NCBI GenBank assembly: GCA_038210495.1
Contig: JBBQWR010000072.1
Location: forward strand, 1 to 17,255
Length of the DNA: 17,255 nt
Origin: JBBQWR01 sp038210495
GTDB taxonomy: Bacteria > Planctomycetota > Planctomycetia > Pirellulales > DATAWG01
Direction of reading: 5' to 3'
A program made the translations under genes and the position numbers. The notes beneath the pieces were generated by a model that saw only the letters and a list, made by a program, of their open reading frames with translations, made no database searches and was not told the origin of the DNA. How positions within the stretch are numbered: position 1 is the stretch's first letter; each line of letters opens with the position of its first letter. Positions 1-7,490 of this stretch are shown in pieces.

Positions 1-123
1 CGCCGCGCCGCGCTGAGCCTGGTCAAACAAGAACGCATCGAGAAGGGAAGCCTGCGCCGTAAGCGACTGCGGGCCGGCTGGAACAATGCTTACCTCGAAA
101 AGCTGCTAAAATGCGCAAGCTGA
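1..123 (+). CDS. ISAs1-family transposase, C-terminal end (cut by window edge)
   Basis: Frame 1 is open from the first base to a TGA at 121-123 and encodes about 40 residues. These read ALSLVKQERIEKGSLRRKRL, then RAGWNNAYLEKLL. This matches the usual tail of ISAs1 (H-repeat-like) DDE transposases: 'R-x-A-L-x-L-L-K-x-E', a basic stretch, then 'L-x-A-G-W-D-x-x-Y-L-x-x-L-L'. The start and the catalytic residues lie outside the window, so it cannot be said whether the gene is intact. Its stop codon runs into a CAGGGC-type terminal repeat at 123-138, as expected for the 3' end of such an element. The family call rests on remembered family features, not on a search. Confidence 0.72.
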   Translation, partial: RRAALSLVKQERIEKGSLRRKRLRAGWNNAYLEKLLKCAS

Positions 124-138
124 AATGCGTTCGCCCTG
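123..138 (-). repeat. Terminal inverted repeat of the left ISAs1-type element
   Basis: Read inward from its outer edge on the minus strand, the sequence is CAGGGCGAACGCATTT. It starts exactly where the hicA reading frame loses its similarity to HicA and overlaps the transposase stop codon. The element at the right end of the window also has CAGGGC next to its transposase stop. The other end of this element and the target-site duplication are outside the window. Confidence 0.62.
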
Positions 139-224
139 GTCGGATGCTTGAACTGCCGATGACTCGATCGCTGTCGATCCAAGGACCACCCATCGGACTC
201 GATGAGCTTGATAACTTCACGAAC
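139..224 (-). pseudogene. hicA: HicA mRNA-interferase toxin fragment, cut by an IS
   Basis: The minus-strand frame reads VREVIKLIESDGW, then SLDRQRSSHRQFKHP. This is the N-terminal half of HicA, a small double-stranded-RNA-binding-like toxin that cleaves mRNA and is neutralised by HicB. The catalytic histidine region (S-H-R-Q-F-K-H-P) is present. The usual C-terminal half (G-x-x-T-V-P-x-H-x-x-x-x-L-x-x-G-T-L) is missing, because the frame runs into the IS terminal repeat at 138. HicA normally begins one or two residues before VREV, but here those codons are GCG ACG, so no normal start codon remains. The frame stays open upstream to an ATG at 347, but that extension does not look like HicA. 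No convincing hicB is visible. The gene is inactive as seen here. Confidence 0.7.
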
Positions 225-343
225 CGTCGCGGCAAGGTCCGGCAAGGACGCGGCAACACCCCCCCCACGCCTTGAACGTAGCAGCGAGGCAAGGCCACCG
301 CAAGGTGCTTCTTGATGCTTCGTTTGCCGTGGCCGTCTACTCG

Positions 344-372
344 CCAACCGAGGTCATCCCTCGTCCCGTTGG
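344..372 (-). terminator. Hairpin spanning the stop codon of the 354-1961 gene
   Basis: CCAAC and CGAGG (344-353) pair with CCTCG (359-363) and GTTGG (368-372), with a 4-base bulge. The 5-base loop contains the stop codon. This gives 10 base pairs at the end of the operon. There is no clear T-run after it, so a role in termination or mRNA 3'-end protection is only possible. Confidence 0.3.
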
Positions 373-1961
373 GATTTCTTTTCGGGCTCTTTAGACGACT
401 CCACCGTTTTTTGCGGCTTCTTGGCCGGCTCGACTTTTTCCGGCGTCGGCGGTTGGTCGGGGCTCGTTTTGCCGCTTAGCTCGAGCATGTCTTGCAGGAT
501 GAATTTTTCCGGGAATTTGGCGTCGTCTCCGGCCAACTGCCGCAAGGCCGCTCGATATTGGTCGACGAACTCCGCCAAGTCCTGGGCCATCAGCGAATCT
601 TCGCGGACGATCTGAAATTTGTCGAGCACTTTTCGCCACTCGGCGAACGCCTGCTCGTAGAGCTTCTTGGCCTTCGTCGGCCGGGCCGCTTGCCGCTCGA
701 TGCCCGCCTCGTACATATACTGCCTGGCGTGCAGGGCTTCGTCGGTCTGATCCGCCGCGCAGCGAGTCTGCCAATAGTCGTAGTTCACGATCCCGCGCGA
801 GGTGCGAATATCGCGAGCCGCCCATTCGATCCGCTCGTACTCGTCGGCCAGCTTAAGCGCTTTCGCCCGGCGGTCCGGCGCGGTGCGCTCAGCGACTTCT
901 TTCCAGAACGTGAAGTTGACGGTGTGGTCGCCGCCGTCGCGCTTTTCGACTGGCGTTTCGAGCGCTTTGCGGACCTCGGCCGATAGTTTCTCTTTTCGCT
1001 CGGCTTTGAGCTTATCGAATTCACCGGGCATCAGTTGCTCGAGCTGCGCGACGATCGCTTTCTCTTGCGCCACGTGCGCCTCCAGCGCGTCGAGCCGGAT
1101 ATTGCCGCCGTAGGGCGAGGGAATGTCCTTCTCGCCGAATCGCGCGAGCTCTTTGCCGGCTTGTTCCCAGGCATGTTTTGCGACGTCGCCGAACCGTGGG
1201 GTCTCGCCAGCCGTGCTGTCCGATTCGATCGCGTCGGCGTAATAGATCAGGGCCATCGTCGGCTGCGAGTAGAAGATCACGGGCGTGGTCTTCAACTTCG
1301 CGGGATCGGGCGCCTCGGCCCAGGCGCGATTGTAATATTCGTGCCCGACCAGCCAGTTGTCTCGCTGGTTGCGAGTGCGATTGGGATTATCGCGAGAATG
1401 GAAATCGTCGTCTGCCTTGAACAGGCGGCGGAACTGCCGATGCTCGTCCGCCTTGCCGATTTTTTGTGCGATGAACCAACCGATCCGCGAGGTGTAGCGC
1501 GGCTCGCCGGCATTGAGCTCCTTGCCTTGCTTGAGAAACTTGATTCCCTCGATTACCCAGCGGTAGCGATCGTGGTAGTCGTCGAACTCGACCGACGTGT
1601 TGTAGGTCAGGTTATGAGCCTGATAATCCCAGACCTTGAAGAAGTGCGGCTGGAGATAGGCGATCTGAGTCAGCGAAGCGCCGAAACTGGACCAGTCCTC
1701 CATCATTTTGGCGCGATTGGCTTGGCCCCACAAAATGTTGACCGCCACCCCGCGCAAACCGAGCGTCGCGAGCTTGACGGTCTCGGCCGAGGCGTCGACC
1801 TCGCCCAGATTGGCTTCGCTAAGTTGATATTTATCGCGCAGTTGGGCGAGCCAGCCCCCGGCGTTGCCCCGTGTTTCGGGCACACTCATCATGTGCAGCG
1901 GCGCAATCAAAATCGCGATCGCCACGATGTAGATGAGTTTCCACTTGAATTGCTCGTTCAT
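354..1961 (-). CDS. Membrane-anchored protein of unknown function, third gene of the ABC operon
   Basis: The protein has 535 residues if it starts at the ATG at 1961 (MNEQFKWKLIYIVAIAILIA). I chose this start because a hydrophobic anchor or uncleaved signal at about residues 6-27 follows directly. The longer frame, beginning at 2027, reads a G/C-rich repeat as a proline-rich leader and is unlikely. The rest is soluble, rich in Trp, Tyr and charged residues, and largely helical in character, probably TPR-like. A Lys/Glu/Pro-rich tail ends in KKSQRDEG. I recognise it only as a conserved planctomycete-type protein encoded after an ABC ATPase and permease. It has no catalytic motif that I can name. 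It lies 165 bases downstream of the permease on the same strand, so an accessory role on the outer face of the membrane for the exporter is an inference. Confidence 0.8.
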   Translation of the reverse strand: MNEQFKWKLIYIVAIAILIAPLHMMSVPETRGNAGGWLAQLRDKYQLSEANLGEVDASAETVKLATLGLRGVAVNILWGQANRAKMMEDWSSFGASLTQIAYLQPHFFKVWDYQAHNLTYNTSVEFDDYHDRYRWVIEGIKFLKQGKELNAGEPRYTSRIGWFIAQKIGKADEHRQFRRLFKADDDFHSRDNPNRTRNQRDNWLVGHEYYNRAWAEAPDPAKLKTTPVIFYSQPTMALIYYADAIESDSTAGETPRFGDVAKHAWEQAGKELARFGEKDIPSPYGGNIRLDALEAHVAQEKAIVAQLEQLMPGEFDKLKAERKEKLSAEVRKALETPVEKRDGGDHTVNFTFWKEVAERTAPDRRAKALKLADEYERIEWAARDIRTSRGIVNYDYWQTRCAADQTDEALHARQYMYEAGIERQAARPTKAKKLYEQAFAEWRKVLDKFQIVREDSLMAQDLAEFVDQYRAALRQLAGDDAKFPEKFILQDMLELSGKTSPDQPPTPEKVEPAKKPQKTVESSKEPEKKSQRDEG

Positions 1962-1970
1962 GGAAGAAAA

Positions 1971-2119
1971 GGGGTTAGGGGCTGGAGGGTTAGGGACTAG
2001 GGAAGAAGAACGAGGAACGAGGAGCAAACAGCGGCGAGGATATTATCCGTGAGTCAGCGCACCTCCCGGCGCCGCAGGCGCCGATTTCCCTAGTCCCTAG
2101 CCCCCCAGTCCCTTGCCCC
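1971..2119. repeat. Imperfect inverted repeat between the permease and the third operon gene
   Basis: Two 34-base arms, 1971-2004 and 2086-2119, are inverted copies matching at 29 of 34 positions. Both arms contain TAGGGACTAGGGAA and are made of GGG runs. They nearly fill the 165-base gap between genes and enclose about 80 bases, including GGCGCCGCAGGCGCC, itself a small palindrome. The mRNA could fold into a long hairpin here. Confidence 0.7.
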
Positions 2120-2126
2120 CTCTCCG

Positions 2127-4046
2127 TCAGTTCGCCACTTCGCGCATCCTCAAAAACAAATGCCCGACCAGGAACAGCGCCAGAATGAATCCAAAGCCCA
2201 CGGTCGCCTGCTCGAGGAGTCGCACGGCGGGAATATCGAACCCGTCGGCGATATAGCGGATATTGTCGAAGTCCTTGAAGCTAGGGACGAGGTCGACTGC
2301 GGCCTTCATGAACACCATGATTCCCGCGTCGATGGCTTGCACCACTCTCACGCCGAGCGATTTTTCCAAGTCCAACGTAATCGTATTCTGACCGGCGATC
2401 CGGATCATCGATTCCAGCGGTCCGCCGCCGGGGAACAGTTTGGTCTCGCCGCGAATGACCGCTCGAAACAGATTGCCGACATCCTCGGTAAAAAATCCGA
2501 GCATGCCCATCGCGGCCGTGGCCAGCATGGCGATCGGGCCGCCGAGGAACGTGCTGAACATCACCCCGAAGCCGATCACCAGCAGCATCTGGAGCCAGAT
2601 ACTCACATATCCCTTGCAGAAATTCCAAGCAAACGAGCCGTCTTGCAGCTTCAGATAGACGTCGGCGTTGGCGACTCCCAAATACTGCGACGGCGACAAG
2701 CACTGCAGCACTACGTCGACGCGGCCATCGTCGGTCACGAGCGATTCGGAAGCCGGCGCCCCGACGATCGAATCCTTGAACAACCCCACGGGCTTGTACT
2801 GACCGTCGACTTCGCGATCGAGTACGGGCGGGATGAAGTGCTTGTCGATGACCTGATCTTTGGCGGTGAACGGCGTTCCAATCGACTTGAGCCGGGGTTG
2901 GTCGGGATTCTGCAATCGGATGCTGCCCAAAATGCCGACCGTGCGATTCCCTTTTTTCTCGTCGGCGATCTCGCCCTTGTAGGTGCGAAACACGCGGAGG
3001 TTCATCTCCAGCGGCAGCCCCTTGGCGAATCGTTCTTTGGTGATTCCGCTAAATGTCCAAATGGCCGCCATCGGCGAGCCGCCGTCGAGAAATTTTCGAT
3101 AGGCCCATTCCTTGCCGATATTTATCCCCGGACCTTGCACGCCGGAGCGATCGAGGAAGCGGAAATCCTCTTTCTTCTCCACGGGGATCGGCACTCGGGC
3201 GACCAATTGATCCTCCGGCGGCCCGACGATGTAGCGAGTCTGTCCGTCTTTGGTCTCCGCATGCACGCGATGAAAATGCCCTTGCCTGACGTCCGTCACG
3301 CCGTTGCCCTGGGCATCGAGCGTCACTTCGTGAAAGTGATTGTGCGAAAGGGCCGTGCGACCTTCCTTGCCACCCATCGGCATTCCCGGGTCCGGCGGAA
3401 TTTCGCGCAAATCGGCGGCCGTCAGTTCGTGCGTGTGGTCCAGCATCCGGCCCACGAACAGATAACTGGCTGCGCCCATCACCGCCAACATCACCGTACC
3501 GATCACCGTGAAACCGAGAATTCGCCCAAGCACGATCTCGCCCGTCCGCACCGGCTTGGTGACGATCGTGTAGATCGTGTGGTTCTTGATATCGGTCGGC
3601 AAACTGAACGCGCTGAGAAACAGCGCGAGCAGCATGACGAGGAAGGTCGTGCCCGTGAGCACGAAGTTGATATACAGTTTGCCTGGGTCCGAGTTCGACA
3701 GCCGGTCGGCCTGATCGCCCGATGGCTCGAGGAACCACCCCGCGAAAAGCAAAATCACACCGAACACAACTAGCGCCACCCAGACTCGCCGCCGCACCGA
3801 TTCCTGCACGGCCAAGCGAGCCAGCGCAAACACCCGCTTCGGCGAGAAGCGGGCCAGATCGACGCCCGCCGAGACGACCACCTTATAGATCCGATCGCCG
3901 GCCTTCATCGGACCATTACGCACGGCGCTAATCAGAAAGCTTAGGATCAAACCGGTCAGCGCGAGAAAACCCAGCGTGATCAAATAGGTGCTGAGCGCGC
4001 CAGGCAGCCACTCGAAGTACGGCGGAATGTTAAAGTCTTGAACCAT
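2127..4046 (-). CDS. ABC-2-type transporter permease with a large histidine-rich loop
   Basis: This 639-residue integral membrane protein is the membrane subunit of the exporter whose ATPase is encoded just upstream (40-base gap). Hydrophobic segments lie near residues 18-42, 88-106, 127-150 and 173-199. A further cluster lies in about 485-525 (WLQMLLVIGFGVMF, then IAMLATAAMGMLGFF), and the last is near 610-632. The stretch after the second segment, with S-L-P-T-D-I-K-N-x-T-I-Y-T-I-V-T-K-P, is typical of NosY/ABC-2 permeases. Between residues 200 and about 480 there is a very large non-membrane loop, much longer than in ordinary ABC-2 permeases. It starts with His clusters: HTH at 204, HNHFH at 235 and GHFH at 256. 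The start codon lacks a clear ribosome binding site. The substrate is unknown. Confidence 0.87.
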   Translation of the reverse strand: MVQDFNIPPYFEWLPGALSTYLITLGFLALTGLILSFLISAVRNGPMKAGDRIYKVVVSAGVDLARFSPKRVFALARLAVQESVRRRVWVALVVFGVILLFAGWFLEPSGDQADRLSNSDPGKLYINFVLTGTTFLVMLLALFLSAFSLPTDIKNHTIYTIVTKPVRTGEIVLGRILGFTVIGTVMLAVMGAASYLFVGRMLDHTHELTAADLREIPPDPGMPMGGKEGRTALSHNHFHEVTLDAQGNGVTDVRQGHFHRVHAETKDGQTRYIVGPPEDQLVARVPIPVEKKEDFRFLDRSGVQGPGINIGKEWAYRKFLDGGSPMAAIWTFSGITKERFAKGLPLEMNLRVFRTYKGEIADEKKGNRTVGILGSIRLQNPDQPRLKSIGTPFTAKDQVIDKHFIPPVLDREVDGQYKPVGLFKDSIVGAPASESLVTDDGRVDVVLQCLSPSQYLGVANADVYLKLQDGSFAWNFCKGYVSIWLQMLLVIGFGVMFSTFLGGPIAMLATAAMGMLGFFTEDVGNLFRAVIRGETKLFPGGGPLESMIRIAGQNTITLDLEKSLGVRVVQAIDAGIMVFMKAAVDLVPSFKDFDNIRYIADGFDIPAVRLLEQATVGFGFILALFLVGHLFLRMREVAN

Positions 4047-4086
4047 TTCAAGCAGGGCAAGTCGGGAGTGCTATTAAACTTGCGGA

Positions 4087-5013
4087 TTAATCGCGATTGT
4101 GCGGGGCGCGTTTTCCTGGGCGAGCTTCAGAGTCTCGCACGATGGACAAGAACAAATCTTCGAGCGTGTTCGTTGGATTATCCATCGAGTCCACATGGCC
4201 GTTATGACGTTCGATCACGGCTCGAATTTCTGCCTTGGCGTCGTCACTGAGCCCGCTCGCCTTGATTTGCGTCACATCTTTCACGCGTAAGAGGCTATCG
4301 ACCCGTCCGAGTTCCTTCAGTTCTCCCTGATGCAAAATGGCGATCCGGTCGCAGACGTCTTGCACGTCGGCCAAGAGATGGCTGCACATGATGATCGTCT
4401 TGCCCTGGGACTGGAGCTTGAGGATCAGGTCCTTCATTTCCCGGGTGCCGATCGGGTCCAGGCCGCTGGTCGGCTCGTCGAGGACGATGAGCTCGGGATC
4501 GTTGATGAGCGCCTGGGCCAGCCCGATCCGCCGTGTCATCCCCTTCGAATACTCGCGCAGTTGTCGTCGCTTGGCCCAGTTCAATCCGACCATGTCGATC
4601 AGCTCGGCCGTCCGCCGCCGCCGAACGCTCGAGGGCATGTTGAACAGCCGGCCATAAAAATCGAGCGTCTCCTCGGCGTTCAGAAACCGGTAGAGATACG
4701 ACTCCTCGGGCAAAAATCCAAGCCGCTCGTTCTTACTGACATCGGTGGCGTCCTTGCCGAAGACTAGCGCCTGGCCAGTAGTCGGAAACAAGAGGCCTAG
4801 CAAGAGCTTAATCGTCGTCGTCTTGCCGGAGCCATTGGGTCCCAGAAGCCCGAAAATCTCTCCGCGGTGGACGGTGAGATCGAGCGCTTTGAGGGCCCGC
4901 ACCTTTTGCCGGCCCCAAAAATCGCGGTACACCTTCGACAAGTTCCGCGTTTCGACAATGGTATCGGCGGCGGCCGGCTTAATCGGCGTGGCCACGGCGG
5001 CCTCAGTTACCAT
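4087..5013 (-). CDS. ABC transporter ATP-binding protein
   Basis: The 308-residue cytoplasmic ATPase drives the ABC-2 exporter encoded downstream. It has Walker A GPNGSGKT (58-65), the signature YSKGM (155-159) in place of LSGGQ as is common in NatA/CcmA-type subunits, Walker B LIVLDE (175-180), the D-loop SGLD, and the switch histidine H212 in SHLLADV. A C-terminal extension of about 70 residues after the nucleotide-binding domain fits drug- or lipid-export ATPases. The start at 5013 follows GAGG with a 5-base spacer, and an Ala-rich lead of about 18 residues precedes the domain. It is the first gene of the minus-strand operon (ATPase, permease, anchored protein). The export substrate cannot be read from the sequence. 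Confidence 0.93.
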   Translation of the reverse strand: MVTEAAVATPIKPAAADTIVETRNLSKVYRDFWGRQKVRALKALDLTVHRGEIFGLLGPNGSGKTTTIKLLLGLLFPTTGQALVFGKDATDVSKNERLGFLPEESYLYRFLNAEETLDFYGRLFNMPSSVRRRRTAELIDMVGLNWAKRRQLREYSKGMTRRIGLAQALINDPELIVLDEPTSGLDPIGTREMKDLILKLQSQGKTIIMCSHLLADVQDVCDRIAILHQGELKELGRVDSLLRVKDVTQIKASGLSDDAKAEIRAVIERHNGHVDSMDNPTNTLEDLFLSIVRDSEARPGKRAPHNRD

Positions 5014-5354
5014 GCGTGCCTCAAACTAAGTTCAAACAGCGAGAATTACTGGGAAAAGACGAGCAAAACGATTCCAGGGCGACGGCGCGAAAGGCGATGG
5101 CCGCTCCAGAATAGGACGGATAACATCATTACGCCGCGGGCCGCATCACGGTTCGACCGCCAGCCACCCCCAGCCGATGCCCCGCGACCAATGCCAAGTC
5201 ATCCACTATAGGGAACGGGCAATCGCCTTTCAAGGAACGCTTTGCGGTCGTGAAGCGTGGCGCGTGCAGCGTTAAGCCACGACAAAGTCGCGCGTCAGAA
5301 CCCTCTCCCTCCGGGAGAGGTCAGGGCGAGGGGGCGCCGCCGGTTGACCCAATT
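5014..5354. other. Intergenic stretch between the NDT-like gene and the ABC operon
   Basis: No convincing gene on either strand. It must hold the promoter of the ABC operon (minus strand), but I could not pick out a clear -35/-10 pair. It contains the hairpin repeat at 5302-5320 and a weak CGTGGC/GCCACG inverted repeat near 5257-5280. Confidence 0.5.
5302..5320. repeat. Palindromic G/C-rich hairpin (dispersed-repeat type)
   Basis: CCTCTCCC (5302-5309) and GGGAGAGG (5313-5320) form a perfect 8-bp stem with a 3-base loop, followed by TCAGGGCGAGGGG. Short elements of this form are scattered between genes in many high-G+C bacterial genomes. It lies 34 bases past the stop of the NDT-like gene and could act as its transcript end, though no T-run follows on that strand. 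Confidence 0.6.
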
Positions 5355-5807
5355 TCAAACAGCCGTCGACCTTTGCTCAACCAACTCTCTCAGCCGCCGA
5401 CCCAGCGCCCCGCTCGTCAGTCCCTCCTCGAATTCCGCCAGGTCGCCATAGAGCACATGACTCAAAAACTTCACCGCCCAATTGTGCTTAAGCGGGCTGA
5501 TCGTCACCACGGCCCGGCCATGCTCGTGGGCTTCCCACATCTCGATCGCCGTCCCCATCGACGCCTCGGGCACGAACGCCAGCACGACATCCACTTCGCG
5601 GCAGAGCCGATTGTGATGCAGGAACACCGCCCGGCCCTTATTCGAGTCGTAGTCCAGCGAACCGGCGTGATCGCTGAGCGGATCGTAAATCTCGGCGTCC
5701 TGCAGATGCTCGGCCAACAGCTTGCGAAGCCGCGGGCGATACTCCTGATTGTGCATCGCCGTACCAAGATGCGAGCCTTGCATGATCCCCGCGATAAAAA
5801 TTCGCAT
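5355..5807 (-). CDS. Nucleoside 2-deoxyribosyltransferase-like protein (copy A, intact)
   Basis: The 150-residue protein starts MRIFIAGIMQGS, the first strand and nucleotide-binding loop of the nucleoside 2-deoxyribosyltransferase fold (related to the TIR/Toll-like and MazG-neighbour families). EASMGTAIEMWEAHEHG (81-97) corresponds to the family's D-x-G-T-x-x-E-x-x-x-A active-site segment, with E89 as candidate nucleophile. HNWAVKFLSHVL (108-119) follows. Such enzymes exchange or hydrolyse the base of a (deoxy)nucleoside or nucleotide; the real substrate is unknown. The length is normal for the family. It starts 32 bases after the HNH gene on the same strand, so co-transcription with the small gene and HNH is likely. 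Two 5' fragments of close relatives lie at 7491-7667 and 8292-8375. Confidence 0.72.
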   Translation of the reverse strand: MRIFIAGIMQGSHLGTAMHNQEYRPRLRKLLAEHLQDAEIYDPLSDHAGSLDYDSNKGRAVFLHHNRLCREVDVVLAFVPEASMGTAIEMWEAHEHGRAVVTISPLKHNWAVKFLSHVLYGDLAEFEEGLTSGALGRRLRELVEQRSTAV

Positions 5808-5839
5808 GTTTTCGCTCGCGATCGACGATTTCGCCCACG

Positions 5840-6236
5840 TTACGGGTGATCGAGTAGGGCGGACCGCAGTTGGAGACGATCATCATCGTTCAATCTTAGA
5901 ACATGGACCGTCGTTCGTCCGATTGCCGATATTCCGATAATGTGAATTCCCCGGGACGCGAAATGCTCGACCCACGCATGCCGCCGCGGGTTAAAAAGTG
6001 CAGTGAGTTGTTTGCTCGCGGGATCGATTCCGGCGATATTGCTCCCCTTTGCAAGATTGCAGTCGATGCATGCGAGGGCCAAAATTCTCATCGGAGTCGT
6101 CGCCGCCGTGCTTGCGGGCAACGATGTGCTCGATTTGAAGGGACGCCAACGGAGATTGCGACTGCATCAATCCGCAGTATTCACAAGCATTTTCAGCGCG
6201 AGATCGCACGGCCCGGCGAACGGCGGTTTCCATCAT
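5840..6236 (-). pseudogene. HNH endonuclease gene with a one-base frameshift
   Basis: Two overlapping frames together give one complete HNH nuclease of about 130 residues. The first part carries CEYC (19-22) and IEHIVARKHGG (35-45). The second part carries ACIDCNLAKGSNIAGIDP, LFNPRRHAWVEHF and GRTTVHVLRLNDDDRLQLR, ending at 5840. The His-Asn-His core and paired CxxC zinc ligands are all there, matching a compact HNH family (PF01844) common in cyanobacteria and planctomycetes. The frames change at a run of four T on the coding strand (6081-6084). Removing one T joins ...SDEN to LALACIDCN. This may be a true mutation or a base-calling error in a homopolymer. The start overlaps the end of the preceding small gene by four bases, a sign of translational coupling. 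Confidence 0.85.
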
Positions 6237-6517
6237 TGATCAGAGCCGCTGCTTAGAAATCTACGCGCCTTCGCCTGTAAAATCGCCAAGAACTTATTGG
6301 CGCGGACATAACCCTCATACTCGGCCCGTTCAGAATCGGACAGCGCGTCTTCGCCGCATTTCGACGCCAATTCGTCAATTCGTTGGGAAAGAATCGGATC
6401 GCCTAGATAATCGGCGATTTTGCGAGCGGATTCCGGAGAGAACATTTGAATGATCGGATCGGTTCCGCGGTTGAACGCGAACTGTCCAAAATCGTCGATG
6501 ACTGGGCCGGTTACCAT
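6233..6517 (-). CDS. Small conserved protein coupled to the HNH endonuclease
   Basis: This 94-residue protein starts MVTGPVIDDFGQF. The C-terminal half, with LSDSERAEYEGYVRANKF (about residues 64-81) followed by LAILQAKARRFL, is a pattern I recognise in small proteins encoded directly before HNH nucleases of this type. Its function is not known to me; it may be a partner or regulator of the nuclease. The ATG at 6517 is preceded by GGAGG, a strong site by the standards of this window, which decides against the longer frame that opens at 6634. The stop overlaps the HNH start (ATGA type). No membrane segment or signal peptide is present. Confidence 0.75.
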   Translation of the reverse strand: MVTGPVIDDFGQFAFNRGTDPIIQMFSPESARKIADYLGDPILSQRIDELASKCGEDALSDSERAEYEGYVRANKFLAILQAKARRFLSSGSDQ

Positions 6518-6521
6518 TATT

Positions 6522-6526
6522 CCTCC
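6522..6526 (-). promoter_or_regulatory. Ribosome binding site GGAGG of the small HNH-partner gene
   Basis: GGAGG followed by AATA and then ATG at 6517. The 4-base spacer is short but the site is one of the clearest in the window, and it selects the internal start over the upstream in-frame ATGs. Confidence 0.7.
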
Positions 6527-6653
6527 ACTTAGTTCTAGCTTTGCACTTTTTGCAAGTACCGATGTTGCCTGCATTCCCGGGTTTTTCTCACTGGCGAGTC
6601 GGAACCGCGCAGTTTTAGCGACCATTGGCAACAAGCTGATTGGTCAAAACTAT

Positions 6654-6673
6654 CGCGGATTTCGCAATCCGCG
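6654..6673. repeat. Perfect inverted repeat in the divergent region
   Basis: CGCGGATT (6654-6661), a TCGC loop, and AATCCGCG (6666-6673). It has no T-run and sits between divergent genes, so a regulatory site is as likely as a hairpin. Confidence 0.5.
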
Positions 6674-6968
6674 GCAAAACTTGCTCTGAAAAGTGCGGAA
6701 CTCGAACCTAGAACTTTTTCATTATATCGCGAATTCCCAGAACCTCAAACCGGCGCGAGGAGACCGAATTCGCCGGTCGAGACCAGCATCGCTTTTTTAA
6801 AGGGTCTCACAAAACCGCCGGGGCAAAGGGGACCTTCCAAGGCGGGTTTGCGCGACTTTCTTATCCAGCCCGGTCTGATTCTCGCTGTTCGGATCGGCCC
6901 TCATCGCCCCCTCCTGACTGCACGAAAAAACTTTCGCTCGCTCCGCTCTCTTCTGCAAGGAAACGCCG

Positions 6969-7490
6969 ATGACCACGACAAAACTCGCGATCGGTTCCTT
7001 CGTCGCCGCTTGGATTGCGTTCGCTGCACCGGTCGTCAATGCGTCGACGCCGACGTATCACGTGCTCGACTTTGGCACGCTCCCAGGCGACACGACTAGC
7101 CTTGCTTGGGGCATCAACGCATCGGGACAAGTTGCCGGTTATTCCAGCAGCTCAACTGATCACGCTTTTGAGACGGCGCCCAACGGCCCGATCACCGCAG
7201 CTAGCACGCTTGGCTCACTCAGCGGAACGCTGAGTAGCTACGCTTACGGTATAAACGGCTCCGGCCAAGTCGTGGGAACCGGGCGTTAAGCGGCGGGGCA
7301 GGCCACGCTTTCCGCACGACGGCCAACAGTTCGATCACACCGTCCAGTGATCTCGGCTCCCTGGACGGGAATAGCGAAGCCTTCGGTATCAACGATTCCG
7401 GGCAAGTTGTTGGATATTCCTATACGACCGGGAGCACTTACCACGCTTATCGAACGACCGCCAACGGCGCGAGCGACCTTGGCACACTGC
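6969..7490 (+). pseudogene. HAF-repeat secreted protein, frameshifted and lacking its 3' end
   Basis: The start has a good ribosome binding site (AAGGA, 7-base spacer) and a signal peptide (MTTTKLAIGSFVAAWIAF, cleavage near VVNAS). Then come repeats of the extracellular HAF family: VLDFGTLPGDTTSLAWGINA and SGQVAGY, then STLGSLSG...AYGINGSGQVVG. The frame stops at 7289, but the next frame continues the pattern with GGAGHAFRT, DLGSLDGNSEAFGINDSGQVVGY and DLGTLPG up to about 7490. So one base is missing near 7279-7283. At about 7490 the similarity ends and copy B of the NDT-like gene begins on the other strand. Intact relatives are longer and usually end in a PEP-CTERM sorting signal, absent here. 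The gene is dead or very short. Confidence 0.8.

Larger units (their letters stand above)
6518..6968. other. Divergent intergenic region between the HNH cassette and the HAF-repeat gene
   Basis: I see no gene. It serves as the upstream region for both the minus-strand cassette and the plus-strand HAF gene. It holds a perfect 8-bp hairpin at 6654-6673 and a small inverted repeat TTGCA-N5-TGCAA (6541-6555), about 24 bases before the small gene's start, which could be an operator. AAGGA at 6957-6961 is a good ribosome binding site for the HAF gene. Confidence 0.45.

Noticed and set aside
225..347. N-terminal extension of the hicA frame up to an ATG at 347
   Set aside because: HicA normally starts next to VREV. 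The extension is Arg/Gly-rich and unlike HicA; a faint likeness to a HicB motif (LPDLAAT) is too short to use.
1035..2000. A 321-codon plus-strand open frame opposite the third operon gene
   Set aside because: It contains no domain or ribosome binding site and lies antisense to a gene with a proper membrane anchor and operon position.
2160..3773. A 537-codon plus-strand open frame opposite the permease gene
   Set aside because: It is rich in His, Arg and Asp, has no recognisable domain, and mirrors a clear ABC-2 permease with membrane helices. It is a high-G+C antisense shadow.
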